Origin: Hymenobacter sp. 15J16-1T3B
GTDB lineage: Bacteria; Bacteroidota; Bacteroidia; Cytophagales; Hymenobacteraceae
Assembly (NCBI RefSeq): GCF_020711235.1
Contig: NZ_JAJFAV010000009.1
Location: forward strand, 204,007 to 268,006
Direction of reading: 5' to 3'
DNA length: 64,000 bases
In this document: piece by piece, positions 23,357 to 31,651 of the stretch
Layout of the letters: the number at the start of each line of letters is the position of its first letter
How positions within the stretch are numbered: the stretch's first letter is position 1
Notes under the pieces: model-generated
Told to the model about the DNA's origin: nothing
Databases searched by the model: none
Seen by the model: only the letters and a program-made list of their open reading frames with translations
Position numbers and translations under genes: made by a program

Positions 23357-24487
23357 ATGAAATTCGACCTCGTCGCCCACGACCCGCAGAGCAAGGCCCG
23401 CGCCGGCGTGCTCACCACCGACCACGGCAGCATTCAGACGCCCATTTTTATGCCGGTGGGCACGGCGGGCTCGGTGAAAGCCGTGCACCAGCGCGAGCTG
23501 AAAGACGACGTGCAGGCCCAGATCATTCTCGGCAACACGTACCACCTATACCTGCGCCCCGGCCTCGACACGCTGCGCAAAGCCGGTGGCCTGCACAAGT
23601 TCAACGGCTGGGACCGGCCCATCCTCACCGACTCGGGCGGCTACCAGGTGTACTCGCTGAGCAACACGCGCAAGATCAAGGAGGAGGGCGTCAAGTTCCG
23701 CTCCCACATCGACGGTTCGCAGCACCTGTTCACGCCGGAGGGCGTGATGGACATTCAGCGCGTCATCGGGGCCGACATCATCATGGCCTTCGACGAGTGC
23801 ACGCCCTGGCCCTGCGAGTACGAATACGCCCGCAAGTCCTTGGACATGACGCACCGCTGGCTGAAGCGCTGCATTCAGCGCATCGACGAGACCGAGCCGC
23901 TCTACGGCTACGAGCAGCAGCTCTTCCCCATCGTGCAGGGCTCCACCTTCAAGGACCTGCGGGTGAAGTCGGCGGAGTTTATTGCCGAGCAGGGCCGGGC
24001 GGGCAACGCCATCGGCGGCCTGAGCGTGGGCGAGCCGGCCGAGCTGATGTACGAAATGACCGAACTCTGCTGCGACATCCTGCCCAAGGACAAGCCGCGC
24101 TACCTGATGGGCGTGGGCACGCCGGCCAACATCCTGGAAAACATTGCGCTGGGCGTGGACATGTTCGACTGCGTGCTGCCCACCCGCAACGCCCGCAACG
24201 GCATGCTCTTCACCACGCAGGGCATCATCAACATCAAGAACAAGAAGTGGGAGCAGGACTTCTCCCCCATCGACGCAGAACTCGGCGGCTACGCCAGCAC
24301 GTTCTACTCCAAGTCCTACCTGCGCCACCTCTTCCACGCCAGCGAATACCTGGCCGGCATGGCGGCTTCGGTGCACAATCTCACCTTCTACCTCTGGCTG
24401 GTGCGCAACGCCCGGGAGCAAATCCTGGCCGGCACCTTCCGCGAGTGGAAGGAAAAGATGGTGAAGCAGCTGATGGTACGTTTGTAA
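23357..24487 (+). CDS. tgt: tRNA-guanine(34) transglycosylase, zinc cysteines absent
   Basis: 376 residues. Tgt exchanges G34 of GUN-anticodon tRNAs for preQ1 in queuosine synthesis. Catalytic parts are intact: LTDSGGYQVYSLS, GGLSVGEP and MFDCVLPTRNARNG. In the canonical protein the C-terminal domain has a zinc site CxCxxC...H. Here the matching stretch reads ELGGYASTFYSKSYLRHLF, so all three Cys positions are replaced by Leu, Gly and Ser while the His of SVHNLTFY remains. From memory, other Bacteroidota Tgt proteins show the same loss. The gene is followed by a low-GC orphan gene and then a lipid permease. Confidence 0.95.
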   Translation: MKFDLVAHDPQSKARAGVLTTDHGSIQTPIFMPVGTAGSVKAVHQRELKDDVQAQIILGNTYHLYLRPGLDTLRKAGGLHKFNGWDRPILTDSGGYQVYSLSNTRKIKEEGVKFRSHIDGSQHLFTPEGVMDIQRVIGADIIMAFDECTPWPCEYEYARKSLDMTHRWLKRCIQRIDETEPLYGYEQQLFPIVQGSTFKDLRVKSAEFIAEQGRAGNAIGGLSVGEPAELMYEMTELCCDILPKDKPRYLMGVGTPANILENIALGVDMFDCVLPTRNARNGMLFTTQGIINIKNKKWEQDFSPIDAELGGYASTFYSKSYLRHLFHASEYLAGMAASVHNLTFYLWLVRNAREQILAGTFREWKEKMVKQLMVRL

Positions 24488-24553
24488 GCATAGTCCGCGT
24501 TGCTGCGTTACCCTCGCTTGGTGCCGCTCGTCGCTGAACCATTCACTTCGGAC

Positions 24554-24865
24554 ATGAGCCCGCTGCGAACAGATATTTTGCTTGCCATCCAAAACGCGCT
24601 GTTAGGCGAAGTAGAACAGCACTTACGTGCCGTAGCCTTTGATTACAGTGCGTCCATTAAGTACATAAAGCTGTATTTCTATTTAGATAGAATGCCTAAT
24701 GAAGAAGATGAGGAATGGGCTACAAACGTTATGACCGAGTTCCTTGCCTCCTTCTCTTTCAAAGACTTCGACACAGCTCAGGCAGAGTGTCTGTTTTCAA
24801 ACAGTAAAAACAATATGCTCAATCCTTTCAGCGGATTCGCCTTTCTGAGAAAGGAAGCTGCTTAA
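24554..24865 (+). CDS. Small orphan protein, immunity-protein-like; low GC
   Basis: 103 residues: MSPLRTDILLAIQNALLGEV, then LRAVAFDY...IKLYFYLDRMPNEEDEEW, TEFLASFSF and a C-terminal FLRKE. The layout (LLG...LRAV...I.L.FYLD...EEDE...TE..A.F) resembles a family of small cytosolic proteins I associate with toxin immunity, but I cannot name the family with confidence. A hand count gives 135 G/C of 312 (43%), against roughly 65% around it, suggesting recent acquisition. It ends 4 bases before the next ATG and sits between tgt and an LptF/G permease. No toxin gene is adjacent. Confidence 0.7.
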   Translation: MSPLRTDILLAIQNALLGEVEQHLRAVAFDYSASIKYIKLYFYLDRMPNEEDEEWATNVMTEFLASFSFKDFDTAQAECLFSNSKNNMLNPFSGFAFLRKEAA

Positions 24866-24869
24866 GCCA

Positions 24870-25952
24870 ATGCTTCGTCTCCTCGATAAATACGTCCTCG
24901 GCAAGCTGCTCACCACCTTCTTCTTCACGGTGGTGGTGCTGGTGATGGTTATCTGCGTGATTGACTTCACGGAGAAAAACGACGACTTCATCAAGCACGA
25001 CCTGGGCGCCTGGATGATTATCCGGGACTACTACCTGAACCTGTTCCCGTACTACGCCAACCTGCTCTCCCCCATCACCGTGTTCATTGCCACGGTGCTG
25101 GTGACGGCGCGGCTGGCGGCGCGCACCGAGGTGGTGGCCATTCTGGCCAGCGGGGTGAGTTTCCGGCGTTTTCTGCTGCCCTACGTCATGGGTGGCCTGC
25201 TCATCGGCGGGGCCATTTTCGGGCTGATCGGCTGGGTGATTCCGCTGGCCAACAAGCCGCGGGTGGACTTCGAGCGGAAGTACGTGAAGAACCCCTACCG
25301 CTTCCAGGGCCGCAACGTGCACATCCGCATCGGGCCGAACAACTACGCCTACCTGGAAAGCTACGACAACTCGGCCAACGTGGGCTACCGTTTTGCCATC
25401 GAAACCATCGAGGGCACCTTGCTCAAGCGGCGCATGCAGGCCGAGGCCATCAGCTGGGACACCACCAAGAAGGCCTGGCACCTGACGCAGCAGACGGTGC
25501 GCACCATCGGGCCGGGCGGCAAGGAGTCGCTGCGGGTGAATCCGCCGCGCGACACCACCCTGAACCTCTACCCCAAGGATTTCGCCAGCACCTTCAAGCT
25601 GCAGGAAACCATGACCATGCCCGAGCTGAACGCGTTCATCCGGGAGAAAATAGCCCGCGGCGCCGACGACACGGAAATCTACCTGGTGGAGAAGTACGAG
25701 CGGTACGCCTACCCCTTCGCCATCGTGATTCTGACCGTCATCGGGGTGATTATGAGCGCGCGCAAGTCGCGCAACGGCGTGGGCGGGCAGATTGCCCTGG
25801 GCTTCGTGCTGGCGTTTATCTACATCGGCTTCGTCATTCTGAGCCGCAACCTGGCCCTGGTGGGCGACATGCACCCCATGCTGGCCGCCTGGGTGCCCAA
25901 CATCGTGTTCAGCACCATCGGGCTGATCCTCTACCGCTTCGTTCCCCGCTAA
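24870..25952 (+). CDS. LptF/LptG family lipopolysaccharide export permease
   Basis: 360 residues. Three N-terminal membrane segments (about 12-35, 55-80, 100-125), a periplasmic beta-jellyroll-like domain (about 130-270) and three C-terminal segments (about 280-358) give the YjgP/YjgQ fold. With LptB this type extracts lipopolysaccharide from the inner membrane and passes it to the periplasmic Lpt bridge. MLRLLDKYVLGKLLTTFFFT is the usual start. Only one of the two permease types is here. It follows the orphan gene by 4 bases and is followed by a large intercistronic hairpin before the EamA gene. Confidence 0.9.
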   Translation: MLRLLDKYVLGKLLTTFFFTVVVLVMVICVIDFTEKNDDFIKHDLGAWMIIRDYYLNLFPYYANLLSPITVFIATVLVTARLAARTEVVAILASGVSFRRFLLPYVMGGLLIGGAIFGLIGWVIPLANKPRVDFERKYVKNPYRFQGRNVHIRIGPNNYAYLESYDNSANVGYRFAIETIEGTLLKRRMQAEAISWDTTKKAWHLTQQTVRTIGPGGKESLRVNPPRDTTLNLYPKDFASTFKLQETMTMPELNAFIREKIARGADDTEIYLVEKYERYAYPFAIVILTVIGVIMSARKSRNGVGGQIALGFVLAFIYIGFVILSRNLALVGDMHPMLAAWVPNIVFSTIGLILYRFVPR

Positions 25953-25954
25953 AT

Positions 25955-26036
25955 GGTGAAGTTGTGAAAGGTGAATTTGTGAAGAGCGGAGCCGCCTTCT
26001 TCCTCATTCACAACTTCACAAGTTCACAAATTCACC
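25955..26036 (+). repeat. Intercistronic heptad-type hairpin before the EamA gene
   Basis: Two tandem left arms, 25956-25968 (GTGAAGTTGTGAA) and 25970-25983 (GGTGAATTTGTGAA), and two right arms, 26007-26019 and 26023-26036. Each left arm is a perfect complement of one right arm in crossing order, and pairs with the other with one mismatch in nested order. The right end abuts the ATG at 26038. Confidence 0.7.
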
Positions 26037-26037
26037 C

Positions 26038-26973
26038 ATGCTCAAAGACTACCTCCGCCTCCACTTCATCGTGTTTTTGTGGGGCTTCACGGCCATTCTG
26101 GGCAAGCTGATTTCGCTGCCGCCGGTGGAGCTGGTGTTTTACCGCACGCTCATTGCCTCGGTGGGGCTGATCGGGCTGCTGCGGCTGCGCAACATGCCCT
26201 GGCGGGTGCCCGCGGGGCAGGCGCTGCGGCTGGTGGGCGTGGGCGCGCTGGTGGCCGCGCACTGGATTACCTTCTTCTTGGCGGCCCGCCTTTCGTCGGT
26301 GAGCGTGTGCTTGGCGGGCATGGCCACCTTGGCCCTGTGGACTTCGATTCTGGAGCCCGTGCTGCTGCGCAAGAAGTTTCAGCCCTACGAAATCCTGCTG
26401 GGCCTCGTGGCCATGGTGGGGCTATACCTGGTGTCGCAGGCCGAGTTTGACCAGCTGCTGGGCCTGGGCGTGGCCATCCTGTCGGCGGGGCTGAGCGCCC
26501 TGTTCAGCGTGCTGAATGCCCGGCTCATCAAGGACCACCCGCCGCTGCGCCTGACGCTCTACGAAATGGGCGGCGCCTGCCTGAGCATCATGGTGTTTCT
26601 GGTGGCCCGCCCGGCCTTCGGCGGGCCGCTGCCCAGCCTCGACCCCACGCCCGCCGACTGGCTGTGGCTGCTGCTGCTGGCCGGCGTGTGCACGGTCTAC
26701 GCCTTTTCCACCTCCGTGGAGCTGATGAAGCGCCTCTCCGCCTTCGCCGTGAACCTGACCATCAACCTGGAGCCGGTCTACGGCATCGTACTGGCCGTTG
26801 TCATGTACTGGCTGGCGGTGCCCGGCTTCGGGCAGGAAAAGCTCTCGTTCGGGTTCTACGCCGGCACGTTCATCATCCTGCTCAGCGTGCTTATCCACCC
26901 GGTGCTCAACCAGTGGCAGCTGCGCCGCCGCAAGCCCACCGCCGACGAAGCAGTGTCGCTGGTAGAGCGGTAA
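26038..26973 (+). CDS. EamA/DMT family transporter
   Basis: 311 residues with about ten membrane helices in two five-helix halves, the drug/metabolite transporter (EamA) architecture. The first half begins FIVFLWGFTAILGKLISLPPVELVFYRTL and the second YEMGGACLSIMVFLVARP. The substrate cannot be read from sequence; relatives export amino acids, nucleosides or drugs. The ATG follows directly on the hairpin in the spacer after the permease gene, so expression may be coupled to that gene. Confidence 0.9.
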   Translation: MLKDYLRLHFIVFLWGFTAILGKLISLPPVELVFYRTLIASVGLIGLLRLRNMPWRVPAGQALRLVGVGALVAAHWITFFLAARLSSVSVCLAGMATLALWTSILEPVLLRKKFQPYEILLGLVAMVGLYLVSQAEFDQLLGLGVAILSAGLSALFSVLNARLIKDHPPLRLTLYEMGGACLSIMVFLVARPAFGGPLPSLDPTPADWLWLLLLAGVCTVYAFSTSVELMKRLSAFAVNLTINLEPVYGIVLAVVMYWLAVPGFGQEKLSFGFYAGTFIILLSVLIHPVLNQWQLRRRKPTADEAVSLVER

Positions 26974-27045
26974 CCTCGTCCCCGGCTCTTTCTCCTTAAA
27001 TGGCTCGCCCAAGCGAGGAAGGAGGCGCCTGAGGTCAGCCACGTC

Positions 27046-27062
27046 GGTTCGCTCGCAATGAC
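27046..27062. repeat. Half copy of the GTCAT-type repeat (copy I)
   Basis: GGTTCGCTCGCAATGAC matches the right arm end of the copies at 20910 and 23039, but no left arm is found nearby. It lies in the 156-base gap between the EamA and pullulanase genes. Confidence 0.5.
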
Positions 27063-27129
27063 TATCGGTGCTACCGTCGTTTAGGGCATTCGGCTCTTCC
27101 CAATCCCAAGGGGAAAGGGCCAGTCAGGC

Positions 27130-29121
27130 TTACTGCACTAGAATCAGCGCTGAGCTGGCGGGCACGGTCAGCGGCTTCGCGTCCTGCGTCAGCTGGTCCA
27201 GGCCCTTGTCATTGACCTCCAGCCCGCGCAGCACCACCGTGTAACGGCCGGCGGGTACGGGCACCTGAGCGGGGCGGCGGTTGCCGTTGAAGACCACCAC
27301 GATGTTGTTCCACTTGTCCCCACCGGCGTGCTCGCGCAGGCGGTAGGCAACAGTGCCGGCGGGCGCATCGGGCAGGAATTCCAGGTGCCGGGCCACCAGT
27401 TCCTGCGTAGGCAGGCGAAAAGCCGGGTGGGCGCGGCGCAGGGCGATGAGGCCGCGGTAGAACTTAAATACCGGGGCGTAACGCGCTTTGCGGCCCCAGT
27501 CGATTTGGTTGATGGAATCGGGCAGGTTATAGGAGTTGTGGGCGCCGCTTTTGCTGCGTAGAAACTCGTCGCCCACGGGCAGGAAGGGCACGCCCTGCGC
27601 GGTGAAGACGATGGCGTTGCTGAGCGCGTCCATGCGGATCAGTTCTTCCTCGGAGGCATCGGGGTTGGCGGCGCGCAACTTGTCCCAGAGCACCATGTCG
27701 TCGTGGCAGGCCACGTAGTTGAGGGCCTGGGCGGGCGCGGCGGCCCAGGGCGCGTGGCTGTAGTTGACCTTGGCGTAGTCGAGCTGCGGGTGGCGCGTGG
27801 CCCCTACGATGCCAAACTTCACGCTTTCCTCCAGGCCGGGCTGGCCGCTGGCAAAACCCGGTTCTTTCTGGCGGGCGAAGTGGCCCTTCACCCCGTCGCG
27901 CAGCTCGTCGCCGAAGGCCGCTACGGCCGGCATTTGCGCCACGTTGGCTTTCACCGCGCGCTGGGCCTCGGGCAGCGGGCTGGCCCCGGCTGTCCATCCC
28001 TCGCCGTAGATGAAGATGCTCGGGTCCTCTTTATCGAGGGCAGCGCGCACCTGACGCATGGTTTCCAGGTCCAGGATACCCATGAGGTCGAAGCGGAAGC
28101 CGTCGACGCGGTAGTGGCAGGCCCAGTAGGCCACCGATTCCACGATGAGCTTGCGCACCATGGGCCGCTCGGAGGCCGCTTCGTTGCCGCAGGCCGAGGC
28201 GTTGGCCAGGCGGCCGTCGGCCGCGTGGCGGTAGTAGTAGCCGGGCACCAGCTGCTCGAAACTGGAGCGGCCCGCGTCGGCCGTGTGGTTGTAAACCACG
28301 TCGAGCACCACGCGCAGGCCCCGGCCGTGCAGGGCCTGCACCAACTGTTTCAGCTCCAGAATGCGCGCCTGCGGGGCCGCCGCGTCGGTGGCGTAGGTGC
28401 CTTCGGGCACGGTGTAGTGCAGCGGGTCGTAGCCCCAGTTGTAGCGCTGCCCGGGCTGGCTTTCGTCGAGGGAGGCGAAGTCGTTGGTGGGCAGTAGGTG
28501 CACGTGCGTCAGGCCCAGCTCCACGAGGTGGTCCAGCCCGGTTTTGACGCCCTGCGGGCCGCGGGTGGCCGTTTCGGTGAAGCCCAGAAACTTGCCCTTG
28601 TGCCGAATGCCCGACTGCGGGTGCATGGATAAGTCGCGCACGTGCACTTCACCGATAACCACGTCGGTGGGCTGCTTAAGCGCGGGCCGCCGGTCCTGGG
28701 CCCAGCCGGCGGGGCTGACGGCCGCGGCGTCCAGCAAGGCGCCGCGCTGCCCGTTCAGGCCCACGGCGTGCACGTAGGGGTCGGCTACTTCGGCCCGGGC
28801 CTGGCCGCCAATGGTGGCCTGCACAGTGTAGAAGCCGCTGGTGCCGGCGGGCAGCTGGTAGGTCCAAGTGCCGCCCTCGGCCTTTTGCATGGCATGGGTG
28901 GCGCGGGGCAGGCCGCCGGTGCCCGCGTCGTAGAGGCGCAGGGTGAGCTGCTCGGCCGTGGGCGCCCACACGCGCAGGGTGGGCTTTCCTTCCCGGTAAG
29001 TCAGGCCCAGATCGGTGCCGTCGTAGGTGGGGTAGCGGGCGTAGTCGGCCTCGGTCTGGGCGTGGGCCGGCGCATCGACAACCATGAGCAGCAGGACAAG
29101 GAAGGAAAACAGACGAAGCAT
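27130..29121 (-). CDS. pulA: Secreted type I pullulanase (GH13)
   Basis: 663 residues. The signal peptide is MLRLFSFLVLLLMVVDAPAHA. A CBM48-like N-terminal domain follows (about 40-140, FYTVQATIGGQARAEVADPY). The GH13 catalytic domain has the type I pullulanase motif YNWGYDP, VVYNHTA, GFRFDLMGI (nucleophile Asp), FIYGEGW (acid Glu) and a C-terminal beta domain. It debranches alpha-1,6 links in pullulan, glycogen or starch outside the cytoplasm. The ATG at 29121 follows a TAGCTTTG promoter. No SusC/SusD pair is adjacent, which is unusual for a Bacteroidota starch enzyme. Confidence 0.94.
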   Translation of the reverse strand: MLRLFSFLVLLLMVVDAPAHAQTEADYARYPTYDGTDLGLTYREGKPTLRVWAPTAEQLTLRLYDAGTGGLPRATHAMQKAEGGTWTYQLPAGTSGFYTVQATIGGQARAEVADPYVHAVGLNGQRGALLDAAAVSPAGWAQDRRPALKQPTDVVIGEVHVRDLSMHPQSGIRHKGKFLGFTETATRGPQGVKTGLDHLVELGLTHVHLLPTNDFASLDESQPGQRYNWGYDPLHYTVPEGTYATDAAAPQARILELKQLVQALHGRGLRVVLDVVYNHTADAGRSSFEQLVPGYYYRHAADGRLANASACGNEAASERPMVRKLIVESVAYWACHYRVDGFRFDLMGILDLETMRQVRAALDKEDPSIFIYGEGWTAGASPLPEAQRAVKANVAQMPAVAAFGDELRDGVKGHFARQKEPGFASGQPGLEESVKFGIVGATRHPQLDYAKVNYSHAPWAAAPAQALNYVACHDDMVLWDKLRAANPDASEEELIRMDALSNAIVFTAQGVPFLPVGDEFLRSKSGAHNSYNLPDSINQIDWGRKARYAPVFKFYRGLIALRRAHPAFRLPTQELVARHLEFLPDAPAGTVAYRLREHAGGDKWNNIVVVFNGNRRPAQVPVPAGRYTVVLRGLEVNDKGLDQLTQDAKPLTVPASSALILVQ

Positions 29122-29139
29122 GAGCGGCGAATCAGACCG

Positions 29140-29147
29140 CAAAGCTA
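29140..29147 (-). promoter_or_regulatory. -7 element TAGCTTTG for pulA
   Basis: Exact TAnnTTTG on the minus strand 19 bases upstream of the pullulanase ATG. Confidence 0.6.
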
Positions 29148-29307
29148 CGGCCGCGCGGGGCCTTGCGGCTTTCCTCACAACGCCCGCTCAGCAAATTGGC
29201 TGGGGCGGCTAGCCCGCTTACCTTCCGGATGCGCTAAATCATCTGAGTGGCGCGCTGACCCGCTGGGCCCACTAAGCTGCCCGCCGCGTAACCCCGCCCC
29301 GGCCGGC

Positions 29308-30126
29308 TCACAACTGCCCATCCCACACCAAGTATTCCGCGGGCAAGTCCAGTGCGGGCGGCGCCGCCAGCTCCAGCCAGAGCCCGAACACCGCCGAGCC
29401 CGAGCCCGACAGGCTGGCGTAGGCGGCGCCGGCCGCGTAGAGCTGCGCCTTTAGCTCGCCCAGCAGCGGGTACTTCGGCGCCAGCGAGGCTTCGAAGTCG
29501 TTGACCACCGTGTCGCGCCAGCTCTCGACGGAACCGGCCAGGGCCGCGCGCAGCTCGTGGGCGGGGGCCTGGGGCGTCACGCCGGCGTAGGCCTCGGCGG
29601 TGCTGATGTGCAGGTTGGGGTAAATGACCTTGCAGGCCGCGCCGCGCAGCTGGGGCAGCGCCAGCGGCTGCAGCTCGTCGCCGCGGCCCAGGGCCAAGGC
29701 AGGCTCGTTGCGAATGAAAAAGGCGCAGTCGGAGCCCAAGCGGCGGGCATAGGCTTCCAGTTGCTCGTCGGGCAGGCCCAGCTGCAGCACCTGGTTGAGG
29801 GCGCGCAGGGCAAAAGCGGCGTCGGCCGAGCCCCCGCCCAGCCCAGCGCCGATGGGCACCACCTTGTGCAGGTGCAGGTGCACGGGCGGCACCGCGGGGA
29901 AGTCGGCCTGCAGCAGCTCGTAGGCCCGGCGGCAGAGGTTGGTGGCCGGGTCGCCGGGGATGGGGCGGCCGGTGAGCGTGAGCGTGGTTTCGGCGGCGGG
30001 CAGCACCTCCAGCGCGTCGCACCAAGGCAGGGGCAGCATCACGGTTTCGAGGGTGTGGAAGCCGTCGGGGCGGCGCTCCGTGATGTGCAGCCCGAGGTTG
30101 AGCTTGGCGTTGGGGAAGACGAGCAT
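29308..30126 (-). CDS. ispE: 4-diphosphocytidyl-2-C-methyl-D-erythritol kinase
   Basis: 272 residues, a GHMP kinase. It phosphorylates CDP-methylerythritol in the non-mevalonate isoprenoid pathway. NAKLNLGLHI carries the catalytic Lys, PIGAGLGGGSADAAF is the ATP-binding glycine loop, LGSDCAFF has the catalytic Asp and ASLSGSGSAVFGL is the third motif. The ATG at 30126 gives the family start MLVFPNAKLN. A frame extension to 30327 crosses the divergent start of the sugar-transferase gene and is not supported. Confidence 0.95.
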   Translation of the reverse strand: MLVFPNAKLNLGLHITERRPDGFHTLETVMLPLPWCDALEVLPAAETTLTLTGRPIPGDPATNLCRRAYELLQADFPAVPPVHLHLHKVVPIGAGLGGGSADAAFALRALNQVLQLGLPDEQLEAYARRLGSDCAFFIRNEPALALGRGDELQPLALPQLRGAACKVIYPNLHISTAEAYAGVTPQAPAHELRAALAGSVESWRDTVVNDFEASLAPKYPLLGELKAQLYAAGAAYASLSGSGSAVFGLWLELAAPPALDLPAEYLVWDGQL

Positions 30127-30268
30127 GGGCGCAAAGAACGGCAGCGCGGCGCTACCGCGCCAGCCTGCGGTGCTACCGCGCCGCGGGCTGGCAGTTCGTA
30201 GGTGGTTCTGAGTCACACCCCGGCGGCAGTGGCCCGAGCCGCCTAACTTGCGGCGCACTGCTTCTGCC

Positions 30269-30937
30269 ATGTCCTTCGCTTTTGTTCCGTCCGCCGCACC
30301 CGCCTCCTGGTACCACCGCTGGGGCAAGCGCGCCTTCGACGTGCTGCTGGCGCTGCCGCTGCTGCTGCTGGCGCTGCCCGTGCTGGCCGGGGCGGCGGCG
30401 CTGCTGGCGTTGCAGCCGGGGCAGCGCGGGGTGCTGTTTCGGCAGCCGCGGCCGGGCCTGCACGGCCGGGTGTTCCTGCTCTACAAGCTCCAAACCATGA
30501 CCGAGGCCCGCGACGCCCGCGGCCAGCTGCTGCCCGACGACCAGCGCCTCACCCGCCTCGGCCGCTGGCTGCGCGCCGCCTCCCTCGACGAGCTACCCCA
30601 GCTCTGGAACGTGCTGCGCGGCGACCTGAGCCTGGTCGGGCCCCGGCCGCTGCTGGTCGAGTACCTGCCGCTGTACTCGCCCGCGCAGGCCCGCCGCCAC
30701 GACGTGCGCCCGGGCATCACGGGCTGGGCGCAGGTCAACGGGCGCAACGCCATCAGCTGGGAGCAGAAATTCGAGTACGACCTTTGGTACGTGCGGCACG
30801 CGTCGTTTAGGCTGGATTTGCGTATTCTAGCCCTGACGGCGGCCCGCGTGCTCGGCGCCCGCGGCATCAGCGCCCCCGGGCACGCCACCACCGAGGCCTT
30901 CCGGGGCAGCCCGCCGCCCACGTCTTCCCCCGAGTGA
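30269..30937 (+). CDS. Bacterial sugar transferase (PglC-like phosphoglycosyl transferase)
   Basis: 222 residues. A single N-terminal hydrophobic segment (about 20-45) is followed by the catalytic core: FRQPRPGLHGRVFLLYKLQTM, LRAASLDELPQLWNVLRGDLSLVGPRP (the Asp-Glu pair of the family) and GITGWAQVNGRNAISW. The short one-helix form matches the PglC type, which moves a phosphosugar from UDP-sugar to undecaprenyl phosphate at the inner leaflet. It is followed within 8 bases by a PglD/NeuD-like acyltransferase and then a PglE-like aminotransferase. Confidence 0.92.
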   Translation: MSFAFVPSAAPASWYHRWGKRAFDVLLALPLLLLALPVLAGAAALLALQPGQRGVLFRQPRPGLHGRVFLLYKLQTMTEARDARGQLLPDDQRLTRLGRWLRAASLDELPQLWNVLRGDLSLVGPRPLLVEYLPLYSPAQARRHDVRPGITGWAQVNGRNAISWEQKFEYDLWYVRHASFRLDLRILALTAARVLGARGISAPGHATTEAFRGSPPPTSSPE

Positions 30938-30944
30938 AACCCGC

Positions 30945-31637
30945 ATGACGCAATTATTCTTCTCCGAGTACGACGACCCTGAATTCACCGGCGTGCGGCC
31001 CCTGGTTATTGTGGGAGCCGGCGGCCTGGGCCGCGAAGTGCTGATGCTAGTGCGGCAGCTCAACGAAGTGGAGCTGCGCTGGAACGTGCTCGGCTTCTAC
31101 GACGACCAACGCCCGCCCCACGACCGGGTGCACGAGCTGCACTGGCTGGGCACCATCGAGGCGCTCAACCAGCAGGAAGGTTCGGTGTATGCGGCCGTGG
31201 CCATCGGCAACAGCCGGCAGCGCGCCGCCGTGGTGGCCCGCCTGACCTCGCCCCGCGTGCACTTCGCCACGCTCGTGCACCCCTCGGTGCTGCTGCGGCC
31301 CTACCAGTTCGTGCAGCTCGGCGCGGGGTCCATCGTGGCTCAGGGCTGCATTTTCACCTGCGACATCCGCCTGGGCCGGCACGTGCTGCTGAACCTGGGC
31401 TGCACCATCGGCCACGACGCGGTGCTGGAGGATTTTTGCTCGCTGATGCCTCACGCCAACGTCGGCGGCGAGGCCTACCTGGAGCGCGAGGCCTACCTGG
31501 GCACCAACGCCACCGTCATCAACCAGGTGCGCGTGGGCGCCCGCTGCATCGTGGGCGCCGGCGCCGTGGCCGTGCGCGACCTGCCCGCCGACTGCACCGC
31601 CGTGGGCGTGCCGGCCCAGGTAATTAAGCGGCATTAG
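30945..31637 (+). CDS. Sugar O/N-acetyltransferase (PglD/NeuD-like)
   Basis: 230 residues. The N-terminal Rossmann-like domain (LVIVGAGGLGREVLMLV) binds the UDP-sugar. The C-terminal left-handed beta-helix (about 105-228) shows hexapeptide repeats such as GAGSIVAQGCIFTCDIRLG and ends PADCTAVGVPAQVIKRH. Members acetylate 4-amino sugars (PglD) or sialic acid precursors (NeuD). The catalytic-base His is in TIGHDAVLEDF. Next to PglC-like and PglE-like genes, acetylation of UDP-4-amino-4,6-dideoxy-GlcNAc is the best guess. Confidence 0.9.
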   Translation: MTQLFFSEYDDPEFTGVRPLVIVGAGGLGREVLMLVRQLNEVELRWNVLGFYDDQRPPHDRVHELHWLGTIEALNQQEGSVYAAVAIGNSRQRAAVVARLTSPRVHFATLVHPSVLLRPYQFVQLGAGSIVAQGCIFTCDIRLGRHVLLNLGCTIGHDAVLEDFCSLMPHANVGGEAYLEREAYLGTNATVINQVRVGARCIVGAGAVAVRDLPADCTAVGVPAQVIKRH

Positions 31638-31651
31638 CTTTCTTCGTTTCC

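Noticed and set aside
22943..23545. N-terminal extension of the glycosyltransferase by about 200 codons
   Set aside because: It runs through the palindromic repeat at 23039-23224 and past a good promoter, so the open frame is accidental.
30127..30268. Direct repeat GCGGxGCTACCGCGCC in the ispE/sugar-transferase gap
   Set aside because: Only two short copies; likely GC-rich coincidence or a small duplication, with no supporting structure.
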